From Sulfurovum sp. (GTDB taxonomy: Bacteria; Campylobacterota; Campylobacteria; Campylobacterales; Sulfurovaceae): a stretch of DNA of 29,786 nt. Made by a program: the position numbers and the translations under genes. Shown here one piece after another: positions 15,073-22,908 of the stretch. The stretch's first letter is position 1; each line of letters begins with the position of its first letter. A model generated the notes under the pieces. The model had not been told where the DNA came from. It did not search any database and worked only from the letters and a program-made list of their open reading frames with translations. The stretch lies in contig SOIK01000187.1 in assembly GCA_004377245.1 (NCBI GenBank), positions 1-29,786 of the forward strand. The letters run 5' to 3'.

Positions 15073-16935
15073 ATGGCAAAACATCAGTTTCAAACAGAAA
15101 TCGGGCAACTTTTAAAGCTTATGACACACTCACTCTACTCAAACAAAGAGATATTTATCAGAGAGTTGGTATCAAACTCCAGTGATGCACTCGATAAATT
15201 TAACTACCTTTCACTTACAGATGAAAAGTTTAAAAATGACAACTGGTCAGGTAAGATCTTCATTAAATTAGATGAGGCAGATGGCAGTCTTACTATTGGT
15301 GATAACGGTATAGGTATGAATGAAGCAGATCTCATGGATCATCTTGGAACTATCGCAAAGTCTGGTACCAAAGCATTTATGGAGAACCTTACAGGAGATG
15401 CAAAAAAAGACTCTAATCTCATCGGTCAATTTGGGGTAGGGTTCTACTCGGTGTTTATGGTGGCAGAGCATGTGGATGTTATCTCTAAAAAAGCGGGTGA
15501 AGAGCAAGCTTATATGTTCAGTACGGATGGATCAGGTGAGTATGAAGTAAAACCAGTCACGAAAGAGTCTCATGGTACGATCGTCTACATCAAACTCAAA
15601 GAGGAAGAGAAAGAGTTTTTGAGTAAATGGAGAACGCAAGAGGTTGTTAAAAAGTACTCTAACCACATTGCATACCCTATCATGTTGAATTACTCCGAAG
15701 AAGAGACAATAGGTGAGGGTGATGAAAAAGAGACAAAAACAGTTCAAAAATCAGAGCAGATAAATGCTGCAACAGCACTTTGGACACTTTCAAAGTCTGA
15801 GCTTAAAAAAGAGGACTATGTAGAATTCTATAAAACCATCTCTCATGGTGATGATGAACCACTTACTTACTTACATAACAAAGTAGAGGGTGCACAAGAG
15901 TTTACAACACTCTTTTACATTCCTAAAACAGCTCCGATGGATATGTATAGAGCGGACTATCAATCAGGGGTAAAACTCTATGTTAAACGTGTGTTTATCA
16001 CTGATGATGAAAAAGAACTCTTACCTCCGTATCTTAGATTTGTGAAAGGGATCATAGACAGTGAAGATCTGCCTCTAAATGTAAGCCGTGAGATACTTCA
16101 AGAAAATAGGATTTTGGCAAACATCAAACAAAACGCAGTCAAGAAGATCTTAGGAGCGATTAAAAAACTGGGAGGTGAAGATGCAGAGACATTCACTGCG
16201 CAGTATAACAAAGTGATCAAAGAGGGTATCTATATCGATCATACGAACAAAGAGACGTTACTAGAGATCGTGCGTTATAAAAGTTCAAGCGAAGAAGGAC
16301 TCATCTCTCTAGATGATTATATCTCTCGTGGAGACAGTGAGAAAAAAGAGATCTATTACATCACAGGTGAAGATGAAAATGTGCTGAGAAACTCGCCACT
16401 ACTCGAAGCGTACAAAAAAGCAAATATCGAAGTACTTATCATGGATGACAAAGAGGTAGACAGCATTGTTACTCCTATGATAGGTAGCTATAAAGAGTGG
16501 AGTCTTAAGGACATCACAACTGTCGATGCACCAGACAGTAAGACAGAAGAAGAGAAAGAAGAGATCTCAAAAGAGTTCAAATCTCTCACAGATAAGATCA
16601 AAGAGGTTTTGGGTGAAGAGGTTAAAGAGGTTAAAACTTCTACAAGACTCACTTCAAGTCCATCATGTGTACTTAAAGACAGTTCTGATCCTATGGCTGG
16701 TATGGCTCAAATGTTTGCCCAAATGGGACAAGAGATGCCAGAGATACCACTCATCCTGGAGATAAACCCTGATCATGAGATGATCAAAAAGCTTGATGGT
16801 TTAAGTGATGAGGCTCTTTTTGAAGACATTTCATGGATACTTTTAGATTCAGCAAAACTTTCTGAAGGATTGGAACCAAAAGATAAAGGTGCATTTGCCC
16901 AGAGAGTGGCAAGTTTAGCTACGAAAGCGATATAA
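15073..16935 (+). CDS. htpG: Chaperone HtpG (Hsp90 family)
   Basis: Cytosolic ATP-dependent chaperone, 620 residues, normal for the family. The N-terminal GHKL ATPase domain shows the Glu/Asn motif IRELVSNSSDALDKFNYL, the Asp motif DNGIGMN, GTIAKSGTKAF and the lid region GQFGVGFYSVFMVAE. The middle domain follows with the conserved Arg in NVSREILQENR, then the C-terminal dimerisation domain (SSPSCVLKDS). The start is set by AGGAGA six bases before the ATG. It has its own strong promoter and is followed by a pair of REP hairpins. The final MEEVD tail of eukaryotic Hsp90 is absent, as expected in bacteria. Confidence 0.98.
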   Translation: MAKHQFQTEIGQLLKLMTHSLYSNKEIFIRELVSNSSDALDKFNYLSLTDEKFKNDNWSGKIFIKLDEADGSLTIGDNGIGMNEADLMDHLGTIAKSGTKAFMENLTGDAKKDSNLIGQFGVGFYSVFMVAEHVDVISKKAGEEQAYMFSTDGSGEYEVKPVTKESHGTIVYIKLKEEEKEFLSKWRTQEVVKKYSNHIAYPIMLNYSEEETIGEGDEKETKTVQKSEQINAATALWTLSKSELKKEDYVEFYKTISHGDDEPLTYLHNKVEGAQEFTTLFYIPKTAPMDMYRADYQSGVKLYVKRVFITDDEKELLPPYLRFVKGIIDSEDLPLNVSREILQENRILANIKQNAVKKILGAIKKLGGEDAETFTAQYNKVIKEGIYIDHTNKETLLEIVRYKSSSEEGLISLDDYISRGDSEKKEIYYITGEDENVLRNSPLLEAYKKANIEVLIMDDKEVDSIVTPMIGSYKEWSLKDITTVDAPDSKTEEEKEEISKEFKSLTDKIKEVLGEEVKEVKTSTRLTSSPSCVLKDSSDPMAGMAQMFAQMGQEMPEIPLILEINPDHEMIKKLDGLSDEALFEDISWILLDSAKLSEGLEPKDKGAFAQRVASLATKAI

Positions 16936-16941
16936 TTCTTC

Positions 16942-16967
16942 GTAGATCGGGGTGTCCCCGCCCCGAC
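16942..16967 (+). repeat. GTAG-type REP sequence, plus orientation
   Basis: A GTAG tetranucleotide followed by an imperfect palindrome (TCGGGG ... CCCCGA, with alternative CGGGG/CCCCG pairing) and ending CGAC, 26 bases in all, seven bases after the htpG stop. GTAG plus hairpin is the layout of REP elements mobilised by RAYT (TnpA-REP) tyrosine transposases. It pairs with the inverted REP at 17022-17047. Confidence 0.75.
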
Positions 16968-17021
16968 ATTAACCTTAAATTTTATCTTGTTTGTTTTGAT
17001 CTATAAATATACATGGTTTTT

Positions 17022-17047
17022 GTCGTAGTCAGGAGACTACGACCTAC
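17022..17047 (-). repeat. GTAG-type REP sequence, minus orientation
   Basis: On the minus strand: GTAG, G, then a perfect 8-bp stem TCGTAGTC/GACTACGA around TCCT, then C. It has the same length and outer bases as the REP at 16942-16967, with a different stem, in inverted orientation 54 bases away: a BIME/REPIN-like pair with the GTAG ends pointing outward. An ATG at 17013 just before it opens a false extension of the downstream gene. Confidence 0.75.
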
Positions 17048-17069
17048 GGGGTTTTTAACTAGAAAAAGA

Positions 17070-17084
17070 TATAATCAATATAAT
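17070..17084 (+). promoter_or_regulatory. Tandem -10 boxes for the cation-efflux gene
   Basis: Two TATAAT boxes (17070-17075 and 17079-17084) lie just before the TTG start at 17103, with AGGA at 17093-17096. They place transcription start downstream of 17013 and therefore argue against the upstream ATG. Confidence 0.6.
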
Positions 17085-17102
17085 AAACCTATAGGATTTT
17101 TC

Positions 17103-18038
17103 TTGAAAACACACATATCACCACAAAAAAAAGCAACTCTCGTTTCAAGTTCTGTAGCCACAGTACTTGTATTGGTGAAACTAGTCCTTGGTATCGCCAG
17201 TGGTTCAGTTGCTGTACTTGCCTCAGCTATAGACTCACTGCTTGATATGGCAGTCTCTATTTTTAACTTTTTTGCTATTAAGAAATCAGAAGAAGATGCA
17301 GATGCGGAGTATCAGTATGGTAAGGGAAAAATACAAGCTATTGCTGCGGTGATAGAAGGTACGGTTATTACTATTTCCGGAATTTATATCATCTATGTGG
17401 CACTTAAAAAATTGGATGAAGGTACAGTGACCACCTTACTTACCCCTTCTATATTTGCGATGCTGTTTTCTATTGTTGTCACTTACTTTTTAGTGCAGTA
17501 TCTACTCAAAGTGGCAAAAGAAACGGATAATCTTGTCATTAAAGCAGATGCTTTGCATTATAAGACAGACCTTTGGAGTAATGCAGCCGTACTGATAGCT
17601 TTGGGACTTGTTTCTTTCACAGGACTTGACAGCATAGACGCGATTTTTGGTTTGGGTATCGGGGTTTATATCATTTACTCTGCATATGAGATCATCGTGG
17701 AAGGTATAGAGATACTTCTCGATAAATCCTTAGATGGGAATGTGGTGGCAAAAATTGGAGAGATCATCTCTAATCACCCTGAGGTTACGAGTTATCACTG
17801 GCTTAAAACACGTACAGATGGCACGACCAACTTTGTTGAATTTCATATGGTATTGCGTCCCAATATGCTTCTGCTTGAAGCACACCGTATAGCAGATGAA
17901 GTAGAAGATAAAATGATGGTATTAGACAGAAAAAGACGGTGGATCATTACCCCGCATTTCGATCCATATGATGATGAAGATGTTAATGTAGCGATGCTGA
18001 ATGGGAAATCTTTAGTAGAAGCAAACAAAGTAAGTTAA
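17103..18038 (+). CDS. Cation diffusion facilitator (FieF-like metal efflux)
   Basis: Inner-membrane divalent metal/proton antiporter of the CDF family, 311 residues. Six helices are apparent. The transport site has Asp44 and Asp48 (SAIDSLLDMAV) and His152 and Asp156 (LHYKTDLWSNAAVL), the D-D/H-D arrangement typical of Zn/Fe/Cd exporters such as FieF. The C-terminal cytosolic domain has VTSYHWLKTRTDGTTNFVEFH and a carboxy-terminal HFDPYDDEDV. I choose TTG 17103 (LKTHISPQKKATL) rather than ATG 17013: the first 30 residues of the longer frame are translated REP hairpin and promoter sequence (VVVRRLRPTGF), whereas AGGA lies six bases before the TTG. The stop overlaps the hemD start (TAATG). The exact metal is not determined. 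Confidence 0.9.
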   Translation: MKTHISPQKKATLVSSSVATVLVLVKLVLGIASGSVAVLASAIDSLLDMAVSIFNFFAIKKSEEDADAEYQYGKGKIQAIAAVIEGTVITISGIYIIYVALKKLDEGTVTTLLTPSIFAMLFSIVVTYFLVQYLLKVAKETDNLVIKADALHYKTDLWSNAAVLIALGLVSFTGLDSIDAIFGLGIGVYIIYSAYEIIVEGIEILLDKSLDGNVVAKIGEIISNHPEVTSYHWLKTRTDGTTNFVEFHMVLRPNMLLLEAHRIADEVEDKMMVLDRKRRWIITPHFDPYDDEDVNVAMLNGKSLVEANKVS

Positions 18039-18688
18039 TGCCAAGAGTCATCTATCTTTTATCGCCTACACCTAAAACGGGTACGATAGCTCTACCTATG
18101 ATCGACTTCAGTATCACTGCAAAATCTATAGATTTTTCTCATAGTGATACCTTGATATTTACTTCTAAACAAGCTGTTATTACAGCTGATAAGATAGATC
18201 TCTCTTGGAAAAATTATCCTTGCATAGCTATAGGTGCTGCGACTAAAAAACAGATAGAGGATCTAGGGGGTGAGGTTATTTACCACCCAAAATCTTTTTA
18301 TGGTGAAGCATTAAGCCATGATATAGCACAGTTTTTTAGAGACAAAAAACTGCTTTATCTCCGTCCTAAAGAAGTCTCCTTTGACTCTAAAGGTTTTTTG
18401 GAAAAAGAGGGGATAACACTTCAAGAGCAAATCATTTATGAAACATCTTGTATCCTATACTCCTCTGAAGAGAAGCCCTCAAAAAATTCGGTTATTATCT
18501 TTACTTCTCCTTCAACCATTTATTGTTTTTTAAAGAATTTTGAGTGGGATGAGAGCTATACCGCTGTGGTTATAGGTAAAGCTACTAAAGTACATTTACC
18601 TGTACATGCAGAGTATGTAGTAGCAGATGAACCATTGATAAATGCATGTATCGTAAAAGCAAAAGAGATAGCAAATTCTTCATTTTAG
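18038..18688 (+). CDS. hemD: Uroporphyrinogen-III synthase
   Basis: Closes hydroxymethylbilane to uroporphyrinogen III in tetrapyrrole synthesis. The 216-residue protein is poorly conserved, as is usual for HemD, but shows the two-lobed pattern: DTLIFTSKQAV near residue 40, the interlobe AIGAATKKQIEDLGGEVIYHP, LLYLRPKEVSFD, the EQIIYET segment, and VIIFTSPSTIYCFLKNF. Those FTS(K/P) motifs mark equivalent positions of the two lobes. The ATG overlaps the stop of the cation-efflux gene by one base, so translation is likely coupled. Downstream is the 6S RNA gene. Identification is by pattern; confidence is good but less than for the larger enzymes. Confidence 0.86.
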   Translation: MPRVIYLLSPTPKTGTIALPMIDFSITAKSIDFSHSDTLIFTSKQAVITADKIDLSWKNYPCIAIGAATKKQIEDLGGEVIYHPKSFYGEALSHDIAQFFRDKKLLYLRPKEVSFDSKGFLEKEGITLQEQIIYETSCILYSSEEKPSKNSVIIFTSPSTIYCFLKNFEWDESYTAVVIGKATKVHLPVHAEYVVADEPLINACIVKAKEIANSSF

Positions 18689-18722
18689 AGTCTATTTTAC
18701 TGACTTCTAACTCCAAATAGGC

Positions 18723-18728
18723 TATAAT
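18723..18728 (+). promoter_or_regulatory. -10 box of 6S RNA
   Basis: A perfect TATAAT places the start of transcription near 18735, where the 6S-like sequence and its closing stem begin. Confidence 0.65.
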
Positions 18729-18734
18729 GGATTT

Positions 18735-18920
18735 AACCTAAGTGGTTCGACTACTGTATATGGGGTCCAACATTAATCTTGGTGGGACATGTAGTCTTTT
18801 GGTGTGTGGAAGTTTTCGTTTGAACTGGCCTGGTCAGTGAGAAATCATCCCCTAAAGAGAGACTCTCTCCTGCATTGTTAGCTATTAGGGCCGACTTTTA
18901 AACAGAACGGCCACTCGGGG
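18735..18920 (+). ncRNA. ssrS: 6S RNA
   Basis: A roughly 185-nt stable RNA that binds the housekeeping RNA polymerase holoenzyme as a promoter mimic in stationary phase. Its ends match the closing stem of 6S: CTAAGTGGTTCG at the 5' side and GAACGGCCACTCGGGG at the 3' side, comparable with CTGAGATGTTCG and CGGCATCTCGGAG of E. coli, including the extra CGG on the 3' strand. Inside are a GACTAC/GTAGTC stem (18749-18754 with 18791-18796), GTCC/GGAC, an apical AGTT/AACT, and CCCTAA/TTAGGG (18850-18855 with 18885-18890). Length, promoter, and place upstream of purD (which I recall for 6S in this phylum) agree. A long-hairpin element starts 5 bases downstream and may help terminate it. A covariance-model search was not possible. 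Confidence 0.78.
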
Positions 18921-18924
18921 AAAT

Positions 18925-19026
18925 TAGTGATGATTCTTGCACGCATAGGCTTTCCAAAAAATCATCGACGAACCAAAGTTCGCCTCAAATTTTTTGAAAA
19001 TTCTCTACGCACAATTATCATCACTA
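18925..19026 (-). repeat. Long-hairpin intergenic element, copy 3 (short, different arms)
   Basis: A 102-bp inverted repeat with 38-base arms that align without gaps, outer ends TAGTGATGAT on both sides. The core equals that of copies 1 and 2 (CATCGA 18963-18968, CCTCAA 18983-18988, ATTTTTTG 18989-18996), but the capping hairpin is CGAAC/CAAA/GTTCG (18969-18982), a fully compensated replacement. The outer arms are unrelated to those of the other two copies. It lies between 6S RNA and the purD promoter. Confidence 0.85.
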
Positions 19027-19050
19027 CTGACATAAATAATAAATAGTGAA

Positions 19051-19056
19051 TATAAT
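19051..19056 (+). promoter_or_regulatory. -10 box of purD
   Basis: TATAAT 25 bases after the hairpin element; start expected near 19063, giving a ~30-base leader with TGGAGAA before the ATG. purD and the genes after it therefore do not depend on the 6S promoter. Confidence 0.6.
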
Positions 19057-19092
19057 TGTATTTAGTTTTGATTATTCTAATGGAGAAAATAA

Positions 19093-20361
19093 ATGAACGT
19101 ATTGATGATAGGTGCGGGTGGTAGAGAGTACTCTATTGGTTTGGCACTTAGTAAAGATGAGAATGTTGAGAAGATTTATTTTGCACCGGGTAATGGGGCT
19201 ACAGATGAGTTGGGTGAGAATTTAAGCATTAGTGATTTTAATGAGTTGGCTGATTTTGTAGAAGCCAATGCCATCGAATTAACGATCGTTGGACCTGAAG
19301 CACCACTGGTTGATGGTATCGTTGATGTCTTTGAAAAAAGAGGATTGACTATCTTTGGCCCTACAGCAGAGGCTGCACAGTTAGAAGGTTCTAAGATTTT
19401 TATGAAGAACTTTCTTGCACGTCACAATGTCCCAACGGCTAAATATATCGAAACAGATTCTTTGGAAGATGCCTATAGATTTATCAATACCCTTGAAGCA
19501 CCTATCGTAGTAAAAGCAGATGGGCTTTGTGGTGGTAAGGGTGTCATTATAGCTCAGAGTCATGATGAAGCAAAAAAAGCTGCAGGAGAGATGCTTTCTG
19601 GTAACTCATTTGGTGATGCAGGGACATCTATTGTCGTTGAAGAGTTTTTGGATGGTTATGAGCTTTCAGTGTTTGCTATCTGTGACGGGAAAGACTATGT
19701 AGTTCTACCTGCTGCGCAAGACCACAAAAGATTACTAAACAACGATGAGGGTCCAAATACTGGTGGTATGGGAGCATATGCACCAACACCACTTGTCAAT
19801 GATGAAATCTATCGTAAGTTAGATGAGAGAGTGATAGAGCCAACCCTTAAAGGGATGGAAGAAGAGGGGATGCCGTTTACAGGTGTGCTTTTTATCGGTG
19901 TGATGGTTGTTAAAGGTGAGCCTATTATCCTTGAGTATAATGTTCGTTTTGGTGATCCTGAATGCGAAGAGTTAATGCCGTTGCTTAAATCACCTGCAAG
20001 TGAGTTGTTTTATAAAGCAGCGACAGGTGACTTGAAAAATGCCAAGATAGAGTTTCATGATAAGTATGCAGTAGGTGTAGTGATGGCAAGTAAGGATTAC
20101 CCTTATAAAAGTACAGCTCCTGCTGAGATCATTGTAGATGATATTTACCATGAAGAACTCAATGAAAATGCACATATCTCTTATGCCGGTGTGAGCCGTG
20201 GTGATGATGGTAAACTCTACGCAACAGGCGGTAGAGTACTCGTCTGTGTAGGCGTGGGTGACAGCATTAAAGAAGCACAAAAACGTGCGTATATGTTAGT
20301 AGGTCAAGTACATTTTGCAGGGAAGCAGTGTCGTACTGACATCGCTTATCAGGCACTCTAG
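19093..20361 (+). CDS. purD: Phosphoribosylamine-glycine ligase (GARS)
   Basis: ATP-grasp enzyme of purine synthesis joining glycine to phosphoribosylamine. The 422-residue protein is full length. The N-terminal domain has MIGAGGREYSIGLAL, where most bacteria have GGREHAL; the His to Tyr change looks like a lineage feature and not damage. The ATP-grasp domain shows IVVKADGLCGGKGVIIA, VVEEFLDGYELSVFA, the AAQDHKR loop, GPNTGGMGAYAPTP and ILEYNVRFGDPECEELMPLL with the metal-binding Glu and Asn. The C-terminus has YATGGRVLVCVGVG. It starts the conserved purD, RDD, lptD, J-protein, PRTase run; the RDD gene begins 8 bases after its stop. Confidence 0.97.
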   Translation: MNVLMIGAGGREYSIGLALSKDENVEKIYFAPGNGATDELGENLSISDFNELADFVEANAIELTIVGPEAPLVDGIVDVFEKRGLTIFGPTAEAAQLEGSKIFMKNFLARHNVPTAKYIETDSLEDAYRFINTLEAPIVVKADGLCGGKGVIIAQSHDEAKKAAGEMLSGNSFGDAGTSIVVEEFLDGYELSVFAICDGKDYVVLPAAQDHKRLLNNDEGPNTGGMGAYAPTPLVNDEIYRKLDERVIEPTLKGMEEEGMPFTGVLFIGVMVVKGEPIILEYNVRFGDPECEELMPLLKSPASELFYKAATGDLKNAKIEFHDKYAVGVVMASKDYPYKSTAPAEIIVDDIYHEELNENAHISYAGVSRGDDGKLYATGGRVLVCVGVGDSIKEAQKRAYMLVGQVHFAGKQCRTDIAYQAL

Positions 20362-20369
20362 GAGTCTTG

Positions 20370-20840
20370 ATGGCTGAGTCAATTTCTCTGCCTATAACAA
20401 ATGTACAAAAGAGAATTAGTGCATTTGTCATAGATGACCTTATGATAGCTCTTTTTTTTCTGATTATTTTTTATGATCAACTGCTTGTCATTGCTTCTCA
20501 CACGTCTGGTATGATGTCAGCTGAAGAGATCACGCTTATTCAAGCTGAATTAAGACAATTTAGCGTCGATAATCTTCTTGTTATGCTCTCGATAAAAATC
20601 CTTTATCATACGGTGCCAGTCTGGCAAAATGGAACGACTTTAGGAAAATATATCATGAAGATAAGAGTGATCGATCTTAAGACGGGAACTAGACCTTCAT
20701 TGGTTCAAGCATTTTTACGTGCGCTACTGCGGATCGGAAGTGAGATTTTTTTCTACTTAGGTTTCATTATGGCATTTATGATGCCTCTGAGACAAACCTT
20801 TCATGATAAACTTTCAAATTGTGTAGTTGTTGATGCGTAA
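20370..20840 (+). CDS. RDD family membrane protein
   Basis: A 156-residue inner-membrane protein with an RDD domain: FVIDDLMIALFFLIIFYDQL, an amphipathic middle, then a helix pair with the conserved GKYIMKIRVID and the last helix FFYLGFIMAFMMPL followed by FHDKLSNCVVV. RDD proteins have no agreed function; some act in ion transport. The ATG at 20370 is chosen over the TTG one codon earlier because AGGAG (20360-20364), which overlaps the purD stop, stands five bases before it. The 3' end overlaps the lptD start by 8 bases, so purD, this gene and lptD are probably co-translated. A homologue occupies the same place in H. pylori, as I recall. Confidence 0.85.
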   Translation: MAESISLPITNVQKRISAFVIDDLMIALFFLIIFYDQLLVIASHTSGMMSAEEITLIQAELRQFSVDNLLVMLSIKILYHTVPVWQNGTTLGKYIMKIRVIDLKTGTRPSLVQAFLRALLRIGSEIFFYLGFIMAFMMPLRQTFHDKLSNCVVVDA

Positions 20841-22908
20841 AATTTTATTTTTTCTCTTTTTTTTGTTGAGTATACAAATACTGCATGCCGCAGAAGAAAA
20901 GAGTAAAATAGAAGTAACCGCAAAACATTTAGAGACAACTGAAACAACTGTTAAAGCTACAGATGGTGTTGTGGTATATTATCAAGATTCTGTGATCAAA
21001 GCTTCTTCAGCTTTTTATGACAAAAAAACCAAACTGCTTGTGTTGGACGGTAATGTTGAGATGATAGGGTACCAAGGTACCAAAGAGCATACAAAACATT
21101 TGGAGATACAGACAGAGAGTAAAGAGGTCACTTTTGAAGAACTTTTCTTTGTAAGTGAAAATGATGTTTGGCTTTTTACAGATAAAGCAAATCGTAGTGA
21201 GAGTAATTATACTTTTGGAATGAGTATGCTTTCTAGTTGTGATCTGAATGATCCTTTATGGAAGATGGTTTTTTCTCGTTCTCTGTATGACAGTGAAGCA
21301 AAGTACATGAAAGTCTATGATGCAAAGGTTTATTTTTGGGATATACCTATTTTTTATTCTCCTTATTTGGCATTTTCAACACATAAAGAGAGAAGTTCTG
21401 GTCTATTATTCCCTCTTTTTGGTTATACTGAAGAAGAAGGTTTTATCTATGAACAACCTATTTTTTGGGCGATTTCAGACAATATGGATATGGAATTCAA
21501 TCTACAAGTCCGTACAGAACGTAGCGTAGGGTTTTATACTACTTTCCGTTTTGTTGACAGTGACCACTCTTCTGGAAAGTTAAGAGTAGGGTATTTTAGA
21601 GATAGTACAGCATATCAGGTAAGAGAAAATACAACAGACTTAGACCACTATGGGTTGGAGTTCAACTATGATTCTTCCAATGTTTTTAGGGATTCTCTTC
21701 CTAAAGGTTTTAAAGATGGTTTATATATCAATAGCACTTTTTTAAGTGATATCGATTACCTTAACCTGCAAAAGACCCAACTTCAACATTTTGGATTAGT
21801 ACCACTGCAAGAATCACGATTAAATTATTTTTTATATAATGATGATTATTATGCAGGTATTAATGCAAAATATTTTATAGATACACGAAAAGAAAACAAC
21901 GATGACACACTACAGATACTTCCCTCTGTACAATTGCATAAATACTTAGATCATTTTTTATGGAATAATCTTACCTATAATGTTGATTTTCAACTTAAAA
22001 ATTTTGATAGAAAGGAAGGTGCTACGCTTAAGCAGGCAGAAATGAAAGTACCTTTAGAGTTCAGTACTTCCTTTTTTGATGATTTCCTAAATGTTTCATT
22101 GGGTGAAGAACTCTACTATAGTAAGTTCTTTTTTGGTAATGGAAATTATGTTTACGATGATTTTCAATACTATAGCAATATTCATAAAGTAAAATTGTTT
22201 ACAGATCTGACAAAGAACTATGATCGTTTTGTGCATGTATTGCAACCTTCATTAGAATATGTAAAGCCTGGTAATGAAAGTGAAAAGCCGGTCAATTTTG
22301 ATATGCTTACTGATGAGCAGAAAGAGCTTTTTACAGTAGGATTACCTGAAGAACATTATGCTTTTTCTTTGAGTCACTATTTTTATGATAAAAATATGAA
22401 TTTAACATTTTATCAACGTCTTTCTCAAAAATATTATATGAACAGAGAGTATAAGTTTGCAGACATAGGTAATGAAATGCAGTACAATTGGAAACAGTGG
22501 CGATTTTATAATGACTTAGTTTATGCTCCTGAGTTTGATAAAGTGCGTGAATCATCAAGCCGTATTTCATTGCGTGAAAAAGAGTATCATTTTACTTTAG
22601 GGCACTCCTATAAACAAGTATTGTCAGATCAACCCAATGTAATACCTGCAAATGACTTTAATTTTAATTTTGGGTATACGTTAGATGAAAGGATTAAGTT
22701 TAATGGTGGCTTCACTTATAATATAGATAATGCTTCTAGTAAACAGTGGAGATTTGGGGGAAGTTATAAGCGTGACTGTTGGAGTATGGCTGCTTCCGTA
22801 AGACAAGATATTACGCCAAGACCTACAGGATATACAAGAGACAATAGTTTTTATGTTCAATTTAACTTCATCCCTTTTGGCGGTGTAGGAACAGGTGATG
22901 TCAAGTAA
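20833..22908 (+). CDS. lptD: LPS-assembly protein LptD (OstA/Imp)
   Basis: Outer-membrane beta-barrel that inserts lipopolysaccharide in the outer leaflet together with LptE. The 691-residue sequence has a signal peptide (MRKILFFLFFLL..., cleaved near HA-AEE at about residue 19) and an N-terminal OstA jellyroll (about 25-135) with KIEVTAKHLETTE and ASSAFYDKKTKLLVLDGNVEM. The barrel begins after MLSSCDLNDPLWKM and has the typical IPIFYSPYLAFSTHKERSSGLLFP. Two cysteines, one in SSCD and one in KRDCWSM near the C-terminus, fit the disulfides that close LptD in E. coli. The real start is ATG 20833 (two TTG codons precede it), overlapping the RDD stop. The J-protein start overlaps the stop by one base. 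Confidence 0.94.
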   Translation: MRKILFFLFFLLSIQILHAAEEKSKIEVTAKHLETTETTVKATDGVVVYYQDSVIKASSAFYDKKTKLLVLDGNVEMIGYQGTKEHTKHLEIQTESKEVTFEELFFVSENDVWLFTDKANRSESNYTFGMSMLSSCDLNDPLWKMVFSRSLYDSEAKYMKVYDAKVYFWDIPIFYSPYLAFSTHKERSSGLLFPLFGYTEEEGFIYEQPIFWAISDNMDMEFNLQVRTERSVGFYTTFRFVDSDHSSGKLRVGYFRDSTAYQVRENTTDLDHYGLEFNYDSSNVFRDSLPKGFKDGLYINSTFLSDIDYLNLQKTQLQHFGLVPLQESRLNYFLYNDDYYAGINAKYFIDTRKENNDDTLQILPSVQLHKYLDHFLWNNLTYNVDFQLKNFDRKEGATLKQAEMKVPLEFSTSFFDDFLNVSLGEELYYSKFFFGNGNYVYDDFQYYSNIHKVKLFTDLTKNYDRFVHVLQPSLEYVKPGNESEKPVNFDMLTDEQKELFTVGLPEEHYAFSLSHYFYDKNMNLTFYQRLSQKYYMNREYKFADIGNEMQYNWKQWRFYNDLVYAPEFDKVRESSSRISLREKEYHFTLGHSYKQVLSDQPNVIPANDFNFNFGYTLDERIKFNGGFTYNIDNASSKQWRFGGSYKRDCWSMAASVRQDITPRPTGYTRDNSFYVQFNFIPFGGVGTGDVK

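Noticed and set aside
17013-17102. N-terminal extension of the cation-efflux protein from ATG 17013
   Set aside because: The extra 30 residues are translated from a REP hairpin and from the TATAAT region; a TTG at 17103 with AGGA upstream fits the protein family start.
18735-18920. SRP (4.5S) RNA or tmRNA in the hemD-purD gap
   Set aside because: It lacks the SRP GGAAG-type apical motif and is far too short and without a tag frame for tmRNA; the closing stem fits 6S.
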